The notes: generated by a model not told the origin, from the sequence alone. Counted from the first letter of the stretch, positions 1 to 10,232 are shown. The stretch: DNA of 64,000 nt from Ascoidea rubescens DSM 1968 (GCF_001661345.1 NW_017962926.1:62001-126000); one strand, 5' to 3'. Translations and numbers: made by a program.

Positions 1-757
1 TTTTGTTGGGAGAGTTTGAGAATAGATTGAGACAGAGTAGGTGACTGAGAAAGGAGTTTGATTGAGAGTCACCAATCAAGGAATCATCATTTAATTCTTT
101 TCTTAATCTTTCATCGCCTTGCCAATCGCCAGATAAATCAGCTAGTTTATAATTTTCTTCTAGATTTGAGTCAGTGTTATATATAGTGTTACTGGAAGAG
201 TTTGTGAGATTATTGTTTATTGTATTTGAAGATTCATCTATTATTGGCAGATATCTGTTTGAATATCGTAATGAGCTATGAGGACGATGATTGTTGTAAT
301 TGATAGAGTTATGATTATAGAGATTTTGATTTTGATTATTGTTATTGTTATTGAAATTTGATTTTAAAATTGCAGGGGTGTTTTTCACAGTTGATAGAAA
401 GTTATTCCAGTTGTTATTCAAGGAAGAAGTAAAGAGATCAGTATTTAGGGAATCGTGGTGACTTATTGTGGATACATTGCCATTGAAATTGTCCAGGTCT
501 TTGTGATGAGCCTTTGATACACTGTCTAGTACATAAGGGGGCACTGTTGTAGCCTGGTGGTTATAGGAGTTTATGTTATCGATCATTTGATTGTTGGAGA
601 CATTTTGGGGAGATGGAGAGGATATACCGGTTGAGTGTTGTTGAGCGAATTGGGGTTGTTGAGAAAAAGACTGTCTGTGAAGATGAGGTTGAAGAGGTTG
701 CTGAGAAGCCATTGAATTGTTGGAGGATGAGGAAACCAACTTGGGAGATTGGAGCAT
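1..757 (-). CDS. Asn/Ser/Gln-rich protein, N-terminal part (partial)
   Basis: The frame is open from an ATG at 757 to the left edge, giving about 252 residues with no stop. The first in-frame stop upstream of the ATG lies near 815-820, so 757 is the first usable ATG. The protein begins MLQSPKLVSSSSNNSMASQQ and is rich in Asn, Ser, Gln and His, with a short Asn/Gln run near the middle and an acidic stretch (LADLSGDWQGDERLRKEL) near the edge. No domain is visible, so I do not recognise the family. Such N-terminal regions are common in yeast transcription factors and RNA-binding regulators, but that is only a class impression. The last residues before the edge (SFLSHLLCLNLFSNSP) are more hydrophobic. 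Its promoter would be the 758-1859 interval with its GC-rich island. Confidence 0.6.
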   Translation of the reverse strand, partial: MLQSPKLVSSSSNNSMASQQPLQPHLHRQSFSQQPQFAQQHSTGISSPSPQNVSNNQMIDNINSYNHQATTVPPYVLDSVSKAHHKDLDNFNGNVSTISHHDSLNTDLFTSSLNNNWNNFLSTVKNTPAILKSNFNNNNNNQNQNLYNHNSINYNNHRPHSSLRYSNRYLPIIDESSNTINNNLTNSSSNTIYNTDSNLEENYKLADLSGDWQGDERLRKELNDDSLIGDSQSNSFLSHLLCLNLFSNSPNK

Positions 758-1859
758 TTCGCTGTGTGTGGTGGGCTGTATTGGATTGCAGCAGATTGTG
801 AGTGAAAAAAGTAGATGATTTCAATAGAAGCAAAGTGCTTTTGTGATATACAGTAGATGAAGGGGAAAGAGAGGAAAGAAACAGAGGAAATAGAAGAAAT
901 AGAAGAACTGGAAGAACTGGAAGAAGCTGACGAAAGAGAAAAGAGAAGAAAAACGAGCAGGAATGAATGGTGTAGGAAACCAGAGAAATACCGGCTATGA
1001 GAGAGTCTTTTAATATCAGAGCATTGCCTTTAAACAGAAGCGACGATATAAACAATTGAGTGGAATATAATGAAATGGCCCAAGAAAGCAACTTCCAGTT
1101 CCACTCGCAAACGAGCTGGTCGCTGCGTGTAGCCCCTGCCTTGCGCTGCGGTCTGGCGCGCGCCATCTGCGTCCGCTGCACCTGCCCCTCAACGAGCGGG
1201 TGTGCGGGCGCAGAGTAGCATTTGCACGTGGCTTTTTGCTAGGCAATACGTCAATACACCCCGCAGCACCGGGACAGGTCTGCGAGACTGCAGGCTGCGT
1301 CTGGAAGACACAAAGAACTGTCGCTTTGGGACCGCTGCTTTGGTCACTTCCCGATCAGGCAGACCCCGGCTTAGCAATATGTGTATTGCCCAATGGGGGC
1401 ATTAGGTCCCAGTGCCACCAAAATGGTCGAAGAAGAGGAAGCAGTGCACGAGTGGTTCTGTCACTCTTCAGCGAGGTTCTTCAGCGAGGTTCTGCTCATG
1501 CCAGAGCCAAACGGCGCTTGTATCTCGCTGGGGTGCTGTCTGTGTTCTTCGGTACCAGGGACTTAGTGTTTGGGATGTTCTGATTGTCGTCAACTGCTAA
1601 AGTTTCCAATGCCATCTGTAGATCTTTTTTCGTCAAGGCAGGTATTGAGACTGGCATTGGACGCAAGGCGATTCCCGTTCTGGACAGAGGTGCTTTGGTG
1701 CACGTGTAAGTCATGCGCATCAACGCTTTTTGCTTTTGAAATTTTGACCTTTTGCGCTGATGGAACGGACTCTTAATGTGTGAAAATGAGGTGGAAAGCG
1801 TTGGAAAGTAGCGTATTGTACTATAGAATTGATTGCTAAGTATGATTGATTTATATAGT
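758..1859. other. Intergenic region with GC-rich island
   Basis: This 1.1 kb stretch lies upstream of the partial gene and downstream of the guanine deaminase gene. It contains a purine-rich stretch (about 850-960) and a GC-rich island at about 1085-1400 that contrasts with the AT-rich surroundings. CACGTG E-boxes occur at 1225-1230 and 1701-1706. Several overlapping ORFs exist in the island, but none looks like a protein. Confidence 0.5.
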
Positions 1860-3536
1860 TCACTCTTGTTTCTCTTTATCAAATACCAACCGACCATTCG
1901 TCCACACCTTCGCATTATTTCTATCGTCACCATTGAATAGCCATTTAGCAATCAAGTTTTCAAATTTCAAATTATCTTCCAAATCTAGCTCTCCATTTTT
2001 TTGTAATAAAGCCTCCTCTTTTAACAAACCCTGCTCATTTTGATTGGCCATAAATCTCAAATTATCGCTCAAATCAATTTTATCCTTTGCTTTCTCATCT
2101 TGGTTAATTTCTTTTGCCAACTTGTTATGAAAATATTCAGGCAATTGCCAGCTAAAGATATCAACCTGAGAATCCCTTTCCCGGAGATTAACCAATTGAC
2201 AGTCCCATTTCTTACCAACTTGGAAATCTCCTATCAATTCTTCTAAACTTAATACCTTAGCTCCACCTAGTGTTGCCAAATATAACACATCGCTAACTGT
2301 TAGTTTATCATTTTCCTTAAATGTCTTCATGGCTAAGTGTCTTGAAACCAACAAAGCATGACGAGCTGTTGAAAGAATTGAAGGAGCAAATCCACCCGAA
2401 ACATCTGTCCCCAATCCAACATTGATCGAATCATCCAACAACCAACGAACTCTCGCTTCACCTGAAGTGATTGACGAATTTGAAATTGGACAATGTGATA
2501 CCCCAGATTTTTTCAATTTAATCAACTTCTTTTCATCTTCATTCAAATGAATGGCATGAGCTAAAACCGTTTTCGACGTCAACAATTTATGATCATCGTA
2601 AACCGCTGCATAATTCTTACTTTCAGGAAACAATTTTTTCACCCATTCAATCTCTTCAACATTTTCGGAAATATGAGTCTGAATATGCAAATCTTTCTCT
2701 TCTGATAAATCCCCTAGCCAACTTAATAAATCAGACGTACAACTTGGCGCAAACCTTGGTGTAATTATCGGCAATATAAGATTCTCCTCACTCTTATCAA
2801 TCCTCGAAACTGATTCTTGGATCTCGTTTAAATTTTTAATATGCTTCAACACTTTTTCGGTCGATTTCTTTGATTGCTCAAAATCTTCAACATAATAATC
2901 TGGCGAATTGTCATTCATACAAACTCTACCAATCAACCCTCTCTGCCCATTTTTAAAACACAAATTCGCCAATACATTTGTAGCATTGGCATCAATTGTA
3001 GCAAAATACGATGCTGTTGTTGTCCCATTTCTTAATGTTTTTTTAACCACTTTTGAATAAATATCTTTAGCAATCTGCAAGTTTTTAAAAGACGCCTCCA
3101 ACGGAAACGTGTATCTGGTCAACCAGTCCAACAATGTTGAATTTCCAAATATCCCACAGTTTGGATATTGTGGAGCATGAATATGTGTATCAACAAAACC
3201 AGGAAAAAAAAATGAATATGGATTTGATCTGATATCAACCAATTTTATATTTGAAACATTCAATCTTGAATCAAATTTTAAAGCGTCATCCATTGCATCA
3301 ACTGAATTCTTATTAATGAAAACTATTGTGCCTTCAGTATTTACACCAACTGAACAATTTGGAAGTATTTCTATTTCTCCTAGTTGAGGCGTATGAACTA
3401 ATGTGCCATGATAAACTGAAAACGCTAATGGAGATAAAGCTAATGATTCAATATTTTCCAATTCTTTATAAGGAGAGTATTTTGTTCGAGACAATTCAAT
3501 AAGAGACTCTTTTGAGTCTTTTTCAACATAAACCAT
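1860..3536 (-). CDS. GUD1: Guanine deaminase
   Basis: Predicted guanine deaminase (amidohydrolase superfamily), which hydrolyses guanine to xanthine and ammonia in purine catabolism; cytosolic. The protein is 558 residues, somewhat longer than the S. cerevisiae enzyme. The metal-binding signature PGFVDTHIHAPQYPN is at residues 112-126. The later HTHISEN block, the LAHAIHL motif and the catalytic GLGTDVSGG segment follow in the family order. The ATG at 3536 is the first in the frame and leaves a normal N-terminal beta-sandwich. The extra length is mainly near the C-terminus, with a Lys/Asp/Asn-rich linker. A purine permease lies about 32 kb away in the same window, which fits purine scavenging, although the two genes are not clustered. 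Confidence 0.93.
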   Translation of the reverse strand: MVYVEKDSKESLIELSRTKYSPYKELENIESLALSPLAFSVYHGTLVHTPQLGEIEILPNCSVGVNTEGTIVFINKNSVDAMDDALKFDSRLNVSNIKLVDIRSNPYSFFFPGFVDTHIHAPQYPNCGIFGNSTLLDWLTRYTFPLEASFKNLQIAKDIYSKVVKKTLRNGTTTASYFATIDANATNVLANLCFKNGQRGLIGRVCMNDNSPDYYVEDFEQSKKSTEKVLKHIKNLNEIQESVSRIDKSEENLILPIITPRFAPSCTSDLLSWLGDLSEEKDLHIQTHISENVEEIEWVKKLFPESKNYAAVYDDHKLLTSKTVLAHAIHLNEDEKKLIKLKKSGVSHCPISNSSITSGEARVRWLLDDSINVGLGTDVSGGFAPSILSTARHALLVSRHLAMKTFKENDKLTVSDVLYLATLGGAKVLSLEELIGDFQVGKKWDCQLVNLRERDSQVDIFSWQLPEYFHNKLAKEINQDEKAKDKIDLSDNLRFMANQNEQGLLKEEALLQKNGELDLEDNLKFENLIAKWLFNGDDRNNAKVWTNGRLVFDKEKQE

Positions 3537-4235
3537 AATTTTATTAAAAAAAAACGAGATTGAATATCAAAATGAGATGGAATATGAAAATAAAATTGAA
3601 TATTTACAGTAAAAATCGAGTTTTTGAGCTTTAAAATAACAGTGTGTGTAGTAGGGCAAAATAGCCTCCACTTATCTGTGGAAATACCAAAAAAGTACAA
3701 TGCTGAAATCCAGATCAACTGATAATGCAAGCCTTCCGTGGAACATGGAACAGCTTTGATTTCGGCCAATCAAAACGTTGAAATAGCCAGGAAAGTTTAA
3801 GAATAGCATTGAATTTAAAGCAATTCTAAAGTGTTATCTGATCCGGAATCAATAAAAAAGAAAATCAAAAATAATATTTGTATAAAATTCAGAAAATAAG
3901 AAGAATATGAAGGATTCCAAAAAAATCTATAAGAAAAAATCTATAGAAAAAAATAATAGAGAAATATAATAAAACACACCAAAACTTTCAAAATTCCAAG
4001 GAAATGAAAATGAAAATGAAAATGCCAAAATGAAAATGCCAAAATGAAAATGCCAAAATCTAAATTTAAATACTAGATAAATAATAATTGCAAACCAGAC
4101 CAAAAAACCAATATTATTGCTTAAAGAAAAGAAGGAAGAAAATAGAAAATAGAAAATATAGAAAAATAGAAGGTATAGGATATTAAGATAGAGTATAGTT
4201 TCTTCTAAATTAATTCTTCAGCTTGATTAAATTAG
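3537..4235. other. AT-rich intergenic region with short tandem repeats
   Basis: This 0.7 kb stretch separates GUD1 (promoter side) from the 3' end of the secreted-protein gene. It is AT-rich and holds the AAAATG/ATGCCAAAATGAAA repeat tract at 4003-4060. I see no credible gene. Confidence 0.5.
4003..4060. repeat. AAAATG hexamers grading into a 14-bp tandem repeat
   Basis: Hexamers of the form AAAATG are followed by about 2.5 copies of a 14-bp unit (ATGCCAAAATGAAA). It is a simple low-complexity repeat between genes. Confidence 0.7.
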
Positions 4236-5492
4236 TTAATTGGACAATAAATTTGGGTCAAAAAAATCATTATTTTCATTTAAAGTTAGAACTTTGAGAA
4301 CGATTCCATTATAATTATGCTTAGTATCAATTAAAGGGCCACGATTTAATATTAAATCTTTTAGGAAATAATAGACAAATTTATAAAGATTAAAGTATTT
4401 AACTTTTTCAAACTCAGCGGTTATATCAAATCTTAAACCAAGAACACTAGTGTCGACTAAATAATTTAAAGAGACGTTTAAAATACTTAGACTTTCAATG
4501 AGGTAATGTCTTCTATCAAAGATAACCGAAGCACCAATTTTACCATTTTCATTTAAAAAGTAAAAAGCCATTGGAATAGAAAAATCGCCATAAGCCTTTT
4601 TGAAAAAAGTGCTTGCTTTTTTAATTTGATAATTAATTTTCAAATCAAAGGTAAGATAAGAAATTTTTTGAGCGATTAATAATGATTCATCGACATTTTT
4701 ATTGTTATTGTTATTATTAGGGGCAGCAGCATCAAGGTTAAAAGCATTTAATAAATCATCAGCAGTATCAAGTGCTGGTTCAATTAATTGGTTGTGATCA
4801 TTAAAAGGTTGAATATTGATTAAATTTGTTAAATGATTTGGAAGTAAAAAGATTTTGATAGATTGCAATAGGCTGTATTCAACTAAAGAACTTTGTGAAG
4901 GTTGAATAGTGTTTGAGACCAATCCATCGTTATAGTTGTCATAAGTAGCAATACCAATTGATAATAATGAAGCGACACCAGTCAAACCAGTAGCTAAAAT
5001 TGAAACAGCGCAGGAAAATGGAGCAGTATCAACCAAACAAGAAGAAGATAAAAATGAAACAGAATCAATAAAAGTGGTGTCGGCGGTTAAAAATCTGCCA
5101 AGCGCAATGACATATTGATAACGATTTCTTAAGTAAAATCCTGTAATTGAGCCATCAACAATAGCATCATTGTTATTAGTGGTGGAATCAGCTTCTTGAA
5201 TAACAAACTGGTTAACTATCTCATCAACAACTTTATCATTATCAGAGTAAAACTCCAAATATTCTCTTTTTATAACGTCGGATAGATCAGTCAAGTCATC
5301 AGCAGTTTCATCGAGTTTGTCATTTAAAGTTGTAAAGTTTGTGCAATTAATCGGGTGAGTTAAGTTCAAAGGATTAGAAGTATTACAAATCAAGCCATAA
5401 TTTGGTGGTTTATAATCAGGAACAGGAATAGCGTTGGTGAGAGCTGAGAAGGCTGTGAAAAAAACTATGGATTCAGCAATTGATATTCTCAT
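4236..5492 (-). CDS. Putative secreted protein of unknown function
   Basis: A 418-residue protein starting at the ATG at 5492. It opens with a convincing signal peptide (MRISIAESIVFFTAFSALT, cleavage probably near Ala-Ile-Pro). Two cysteines and clustered N-glycosylation sequons follow (NTS, NLT, NCT, NFT), and then an acidic helical segment. A second Cys pair lies near residue 155 next to a hydrophobic Gly/Ala/Ser stretch (ILATGLTGVASLLSIGIA) that could be a membrane or membrane-insertion segment. An Asn run is near residue 260. There is no GPI-type C-terminus and no domain I recognise. It could be a secreted or vacuolar orphan. The hydrophobic central segment is the most distinctive feature. 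Confidence 0.6.
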   Translation of the reverse strand: MRISIAESIVFFTAFSALTNAIPVPDYKPPNYGLICNTSNPLNLTHPINCTNFTTLNDKLDETADDLTDLSDVIKREYLEFYSDNDKVVDEIVNQFVIQEADSTTNNNDAIVDGSITGFYLRNRYQYVIALGRFLTADTTFIDSVSFLSSSCLVDTAPFSCAVSILATGLTGVASLLSIGIATYDNYNDGLVSNTIQPSQSSLVEYSLLQSIKIFLLPNHLTNLINIQPFNDHNQLIEPALDTADDLLNAFNLDAAAPNNNNNNKNVDESLLIAQKISYLTFDLKINYQIKKASTFFKKAYGDFSIPMAFYFLNENGKIGASVIFDRRHYLIESLSILNVSLNYLVDTSVLGLRFDITAEFEKVKYFNLYKFVYYFLKDLILNRGPLIDTKHNYNGIVLKVLTLNENNDFFDPNLLSN

Positions 5493-5981
5493 TTTGGAAA
5501 AAGCTCAATGTTGATAAAAAAGATTAGTTTTGTTTATTGAAAACGAATGTTTTAATGAATTAAATGAAAATTGGTAACCAAAGTTGAGTGAAAGAAAAAA
5601 CAAGAAAAAAGAAGAAAAGAAAAGCAAAAAGATAAAAAGAAAAAGAATAGGCAGGATACGACCCTGGGTATTTATATTAATGGAAAACAGCTAAAGGAAG
5701 GCTCTGGAAAAGCGTTGATAGTACGAATGGCCAATCAGCGCCAGGTCCAGCAGAGGAGGGATACGATGCCTGTTACTTTGGAGATGTTGTAGGGTTTGTG
5801 ATGCAATCTCTTTCTGGTGTTGTTTTGACAGTACCATGCTGATGGTTCCCTCTTCTATTGAACCATCCTTGTGTTTCTCCTGTACAGATGCAGAACCCAT
5901 ATTTCTGGAATAGATGATATGAGATATAGAAGTGATGAGATAAACGAATGCAAAAACGAACTGGTATGATATATAAAACAG
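5493..5981. other. Intergenic promoter region of the secreted-protein gene
   Basis: This 0.49 kb stretch lies upstream of the gene starting at 5492 and downstream of the LRR gene. Its right half (about 5650-5900) is GC-richer than average. A 69-codon ORF there (5691-5900, minus) has no recognisable features and is treated as chance. Confidence 0.45.
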
Positions 5982-7403
5982 TTAATATAGTATTGAGATT
6001 TTTTTGAGCTGATTTGATTTTTCAAAGCTGCGAGATTTATTAGAATGATAAAGTCTATTGAGTCGATTGAATTTTAGATTTATTTCTTTTAAATTTTTGA
6101 AATCTTTGAAATCACTCATATCTAATTGCGATATGTAATTTCCTTTTAGATTCAATTTTTGTAAACATTTTAAATTGTCTAGATTTTGAACAAAATTGAT
6201 TTTGTTATCAGATAAATCTAGTTCGATTAACTTTTGAAAATTGTTAATGTTTTCAATTTTATAAATTAGATTATTTGAAATATTGAAAATTTTCAAATTA
6301 GTCAAGTTGAGCAAATTTTGATTTAATTCAGGAATCCTATTAAGAGATAAATTTAGAATTTGTAAGTTTTTCAAGTTTTGTAAATTGCCGATATTGATAA
6401 TTCTATTTCCCTTTAGATTTAGAATTTTTAAATTGTGTAAATTTTCAATGTTTTCAATTCTTAATATATTGTTGAATTTCAAGATTAGTACTCTTAAATT
6501 GACCAAGTTATTTAAGTTTTCAATTTTATCAATTTTATAGTTATTACTAATATTGAGATAATTTAAATTAGTTAATTGGTTTATATTTTGAAAAACATTT
6601 CGGTAATTGTTGTTATTATAATAGTGATTATAATCATTTAATTCATGAAATTCATTAAAATTACAGCGATCACTGTAACTATAATAATTATTAAAGAATT
6701 TTGAATGAGAAGAAATTGTTAGAGTGTTCAAGTTTTTAATTTCATTGGGGTTTAGGTTTAAATTGTCGAATTTAAAAGAGCCATAAATAATCTGTTTTGA
6801 GAAAATGAAAGAATCATTTGGATAAAGTTTTTTCAAATAATGAAAAAAAAAATTAATGTATTCGTCAATATTAAAATACAATAATCTGTTCTCTAAATAA
6901 TTAATCTTGATTGCTTTTAAATTATTGAATTTTAGTAAACAGTTATTGTCTTGGAAATTTTTGTTATAGAAATTAAAAAAATCAGTCATTTTATAATCAA
7001 TGAAATCGTCATTTTTAAATAAAAAATTCACAAATTTAGCAAAATTTAATATTTTCTCATTCAAGTAAGAGTTTTTAAACAAATCGTTAAATCTAATTTT
7101 AAATAAACTTTGATTAATAATATTCTTATTCTGATTGTTTTGATTAATTATATAATTATTATTCAACTTTGAATTGGAATTTAAATTTTCATAAGGGATA
7201 TAATTATTGATCGTGATCTTATTAGGAAGATAACCAGGCAATATAATCACATTTTTAAATAATAAAGAATCAACTAGTGTTGATATAAAACCATGATGAC
7301 TCTCAACCAAAGATAACAACAATAGTTTATCATTTGATAGTAATTTAAAAATTGCTAGTAATATTTGATAAGGGATGACATCAAATAAAGTTGAAAAAAC
7401 CAT
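5982..7403 (-). CDS. F-box-like / leucine-rich repeat protein
   Basis: A 473-residue protein. Residues 1-55 (VIPYQILLAIFKLLSNDKLL and following) resemble an F-box, which would bind Skp1 in an SCF ubiquitin ligase. The middle is Asn/Tyr/Phe-rich. From about residue 275 to 455 there are about eight leucine-rich repeats of 22-23 residues of the SDS22-like type, for example LVNLRVLILKFNNILRIENI and LHNLKILNLKGNRIINIGN. SDS22 itself lacks an F-box and binds protein phosphatase 1, so an F-box/LRR substrate adaptor is the preferred reading and an SDS22-like phosphatase regulator the alternative. The ATG at 7403 is used because the F-box-like segment starts directly after it. Composition is very AT-rich (Asn, Ile, Leu, Lys). 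Confidence 0.7.
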   Translation of the reverse strand: MVFSTLFDVIPYQILLAIFKLLSNDKLLLLSLVESHHGFISTLVDSLLFKNVIILPGYLPNKITINNYIPYENLNSNSKLNNNYIINQNNQNKNIINQSLFKIRFNDLFKNSYLNEKILNFAKFVNFLFKNDDFIDYKMTDFFNFYNKNFQDNNCLLKFNNLKAIKINYLENRLLYFNIDEYINFFFHYLKKLYPNDSFIFSKQIIYGSFKFDNLNLNPNEIKNLNTLTISSHSKFFNNYYSYSDRCNFNEFHELNDYNHYYNNNNYRNVFQNINQLTNLNYLNISNNYKIDKIENLNNLVNLRVLILKFNNILRIENIENLHNLKILNLKGNRIINIGNLQNLKNLQILNLSLNRIPELNQNLLNLTNLKIFNISNNLIYKIENINNFQKLIELDLSDNKINFVQNLDNLKCLQKLNLKGNYISQLDMSDFKDFKNLKEINLKFNRLNRLYHSNKSRSFEKSNQLKKISILY

Positions 7404-8233
7404 TTTTCTGACAATCTAACCCCTCAATACATGGAATAACAGCTTATCAGGCGAGGGTACTAGCAGATGTAGAAAATCCACTATAGGGTAAATAGATGAT
7501 CTTCAGAATTTAATGAAAATAAGAATGAAAACAATAGTAAAAAATTCAAAGCGAAATGAAAATGGACAAAAAAAGAAAAAACCCTTGCTTTTATAGATAT
7601 AAAATTTTTCTTTCATGGTCAGCAACTGCTATCTGAGAAGTTTTCTTGCATCAGTGATAAGAAATGGAGCAAAATTGGGTAAAATCCCACACGAGTGGAT
7701 CTCAGAGATAGGGAAAACAAGAAGCCGAGAACATTCCACAAAAACAGCAGCCATCGCAGTGGAGCAGGCATCTTCGACTGGAATCTGGCTCTTGACGAAG
7801 CAGAAGCTCAAAGGCCTGGAGCCTGCTCCTTCCCTTGTCTTCCGTCACCTGTTCGATACGTACTCCCCCTCAGAGCTGGTCTCGCTGGCACACGTGCTAT
7901 ATGCTGCGTGTGCTGCGTGTGCTGCCGCTTCAGCCCCAGCTATTTTCACCCGTATGTTGCCACAGCTCTTGGCACCTGCCGATTGGTCAATATGCCTTGA
8001 CTTGTCGTCATTGGAGTTTTTGTCGCTGCGACCTGCAATCGCATAACTTACAGTTATCTCTCGGATTTGTCAGCACTGTATCTTGGAACAGCTCTGATAT
8101 CTACAAAATGGCTTTCATTTCCATGATATTTTTATTTGTAGATTGTAGTTGTGATTTACTTGTAGGGTAGAATTCTGCACAATTGTCCCATTGGTGGTTT
8201 TAATATCCAAAAAGAAAATAATTGGCTCTAGCA
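7404..8233. other. Divergent promoter region with GC-rich island
   Basis: This 0.83 kb stretch lies between the LRR gene (minus) and the first OYE gene (plus). A GC-rich island at about 7680-8050 contains a CACGTG E-box at 7891-7896. It carries open frames in more than one phase, including a 143-codon one (7615-8046), but none has recognisable protein character. Confidence 0.5.
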
Positions 8234-9454
8234 ATGCTGTCTTTAATATCAACTAATCTATTCAAACCAGTTGCAATTTCTGAAAATATTGAATTATCTC
8301 ACCGTTTAGTTCACGCTCCATTAACAAGGTATAGAGCTTCAAAAAAGCATGTCCCAACAGATTTAATGCTTCAGTACTATGACGATAGATCAAAGACCCC
8401 AGGTTCTTTGGTTATCATGGAAGCGACCTTTATCTCTCCAAAGGCTGGAGGCTACGATAACGTTCCAGGCATTTGGTCTAAAAATCAAATTGACGCTTGG
8501 AAATTGATCACTAACAAAGTTCACCAAAACGGTTCGTTTGCTTCTCTACAATTATGGGCACTTGGTAGACAAGCAAAACCCGATGTTTTAGCAAATGAAA
8601 ACCAAAAGTTTGTTTCTTCATCAAGTGATATCTATATCAATGACCTCGATAGAGAATTAGCTGAAAAGCTCGACAATCCGTTAACAGGTTTAACTCTTTC
8701 AGAAATTGATCAATGGATACAAGACTATGCTCAAGCCGCTCAAAATGCTATCGATGCTGGTTTCGATGTCGTTGAAATCCATGCTGCTCATGGTTACTTA
8801 ATTGATCAATTTGTTCAAAAGACTGCAAACCAAAGAACCGATGAATATGGCGGTTCAATTGAAAATAGATCAAAGTTTTTATTGAATATAGTCGATGCTA
8901 TCATTGATAAAATTAGCGATGCAAAAAAAGTTGCAATTAGATTATCTCCATGGGCTCAACATGGTGGTATGAAAGGAACATTTTCAGACCTTCATCCAAT
9001 TGCAACTTTCGGCTATGTTATTTCAGAATTACAAAAGAGAGCTGATAATGGTAACCAACTCGCTTATATCTCAATTGTCGAACCAAGAGCCAGTGGTAAT
9101 CAAACTGTTTCAGATGAAATCGCCTCTTTGGGCGATAACCAATGGATTTATCATATTTGGAAAGGAATTATCATTAGAGCTGGAACTTATACCAGTGACT
9201 CCCCAAAATATTCAAACATTATAAAAGATGTTCAAAACAATAATAGAACCTTAATTGCTATTGGGAGACATTTTGTTTCAAATCCAGATTTAGTTCAAAG
9301 ATTAAAAAATGGTTGGCCTTTAACTGATTATGATAGATCCACTTTTTACATTATTGAATCGAATTTTGGATATAACGATTGGCCAATATATGGTGATACC
9401 CCCACGCATAGAGATAATCAGTTCTCCAATAAAACAGCTGTTCCTTTAGCATAG
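8234..9454 (+). CDS. Old Yellow Enzyme-family NADPH/FMN ene-reductase (copy A)
   Basis: A flavin-dependent ene-reductase of the OYE family, which reduces activated C=C bonds of enals and enones using FMN and NADPH. The frame is open further upstream through a TTG at 8222, but the first ATG is at 8234 (MLSLISTNLF), giving 406 residues. FMN-site landmarks are visible: APLTRYRA near the N-terminus (the Thr that tunes the flavin), the substrate-binding pair HAAH at residues 183-186 followed by Gly-Tyr, RLSPW, and the C-terminal AIGRHFVSNPDLVQR. S. cerevisiae OYE1 has His/Asn at the substrate pair, whereas this copy has His/His. It is a tandem paralog of the gene at 10233. The C-terminal tail (after GDTPTHRDNQFS) extends past that of copy B. 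Confidence 0.92.
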   Translation: MLSLISTNLFKPVAISENIELSHRLVHAPLTRYRASKKHVPTDLMLQYYDDRSKTPGSLVIMEATFISPKAGGYDNVPGIWSKNQIDAWKLITNKVHQNGSFASLQLWALGRQAKPDVLANENQKFVSSSSDIYINDLDRELAEKLDNPLTGLTLSEIDQWIQDYAQAAQNAIDAGFDVVEIHAAHGYLIDQFVQKTANQRTDEYGGSIENRSKFLLNIVDAIIDKISDAKKVAIRLSPWAQHGGMKGTFSDLHPIATFGYVISELQKRADNGNQLAYISIVEPRASGNQTVSDEIASLGDNQWIYHIWKGIIIRAGTYTSDSPKYSNIIKDVQNNNRTLIAIGRHFVSNPDLVQRLKNGWPLTDYDRSTFYIIESNFGYNDWPIYGDTPTHRDNQFSNKTAVPLA

Positions 9455-9550
9455 ATTTTGGATTTTATAGATATTTAAATAAATTTGTGTTTTCATGTTT
9501 TTACACCATTTCTACTTTCTCTCATACTGGAACAAAGAAATAAAAAATTC

Positions 9551-9556
9551 AAAAAA
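9551..9556 (-). terminator. Pol III terminator of tRNA-Arg
   Basis: A run of six T on the minus strand begins four bases after the discriminator base of the tRNA. Confidence 0.6.
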
Positions 9557-9560
9557 TAAG

Positions 9561-9656
9561 CTTCCCCACCAGGACTCGAACCTGGAATCTCTCGGTTTCC
9601 TAAGAATGTAGTCTTTCGCTCGTAGCCGAACGCCGTAACCATTGGGCCATGAGGAA
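9561..9656 (-). tRNA. tRNA-Arg(ACG) with 23-nt intron
   Basis: The minus strand folds as a tRNA. The acceptor TTCCTCA pairs with TGGGGAA (one U-G pair), with discriminator G. The D arm is GCC...GGC. The anticodon stem TTCGG pairs with CCGAG across the intron. The loop C-U-ACG-A gives an ACG anticodon, expected to be read as inosine-CG. The T arm is CCAGG-TTCGAGT-CCTGG. The mature sequence closely resembles S. cerevisiae tRNA-Arg(ACG), which to my knowledge has no intron. Here a 23-nt insert (9597-9619) sits one base 3' of the anticodon, the canonical position for a nuclear tRNA intron. Confidence 0.93.
9597..9619 (-). other. tRNA-Arg intron
   Basis: A 23-nt insert between nucleotides 37 and 38 of the tRNA. 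It is deduced from the anticodon stem (TTCGG/CCGAG), which closes only if these bases are removed. Confidence 0.85.
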
Positions 9657-10232
9657 TGAAGCCTGTCATATTGAAGCATCAAATTTAATAAATATAATAA
9701 ATGTTTGTTTTTTTTTGCCTTTAAAAATGCGTTAAACTTATTTTTTTAATAGATAATTTGAAATTTTTAATTAAATATTTGTTTTTTATTTTTATTTTAC
9801 ACAATTTTTAGTATAATGTGATAGAAGTTTTTCTTTTCCTTGAATTTGTGATGAAAGAATTTCTTTAAAAATAAGCTTATTGATTATTCAATTGGTTTAA
9901 TCAATACTTATCAATAATTTAATTTAATGATTTAATTTAATGATTCAAATCAACATAACTACATATTTATATGACGACATTGATGATTAATATGATGATA
10001 TTTCATTTTCAATTCACACTTTTGTTGATCTGAAAGTTCTGCAATTTCCAATAATTATCCGCATTACTTCACTGTCGGAAGTAGTATTCACTATTGTTGG
10101 AAGAACCAATAATTAAATTGAATCTTCTGCTGTATTGCATTTTTAGTATAAAAAAAAAGATACAATTATTTTTATAATATCTAATATTTGGGCTTTTTTT
10201 ATTCTTATTTTTAAAACTATAAACTACTTCAA

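Larger units (their letters stand above)
9455..10232. other. Intergenic region holding tRNA-Arg, then AT-rich promoter of OYE copy B
   Basis: This 0.78 kb stretch lies between the OYE paralogs. It contains the minus-strand tRNA-Arg(ACG) gene at 9561-9656. The rest is very AT-rich with no further recognisable element. Confidence 0.6.

Noticed and set aside
5691-5900. 69-codon minus-strand ORF between the LRR and secreted-protein genes
   Set aside because: Codes a plausible-looking peptide but has no recognisable feature and sits in a promoter segment; could be revisited if transcripts show it.
7615-8046. 143-codon plus-strand ORF upstream of OYE copy A
   Set aside because: Lies wholly in a GC-rich promoter island with two other overlapping frames, has no domain-like pattern, and ends shortly before the OYE start.
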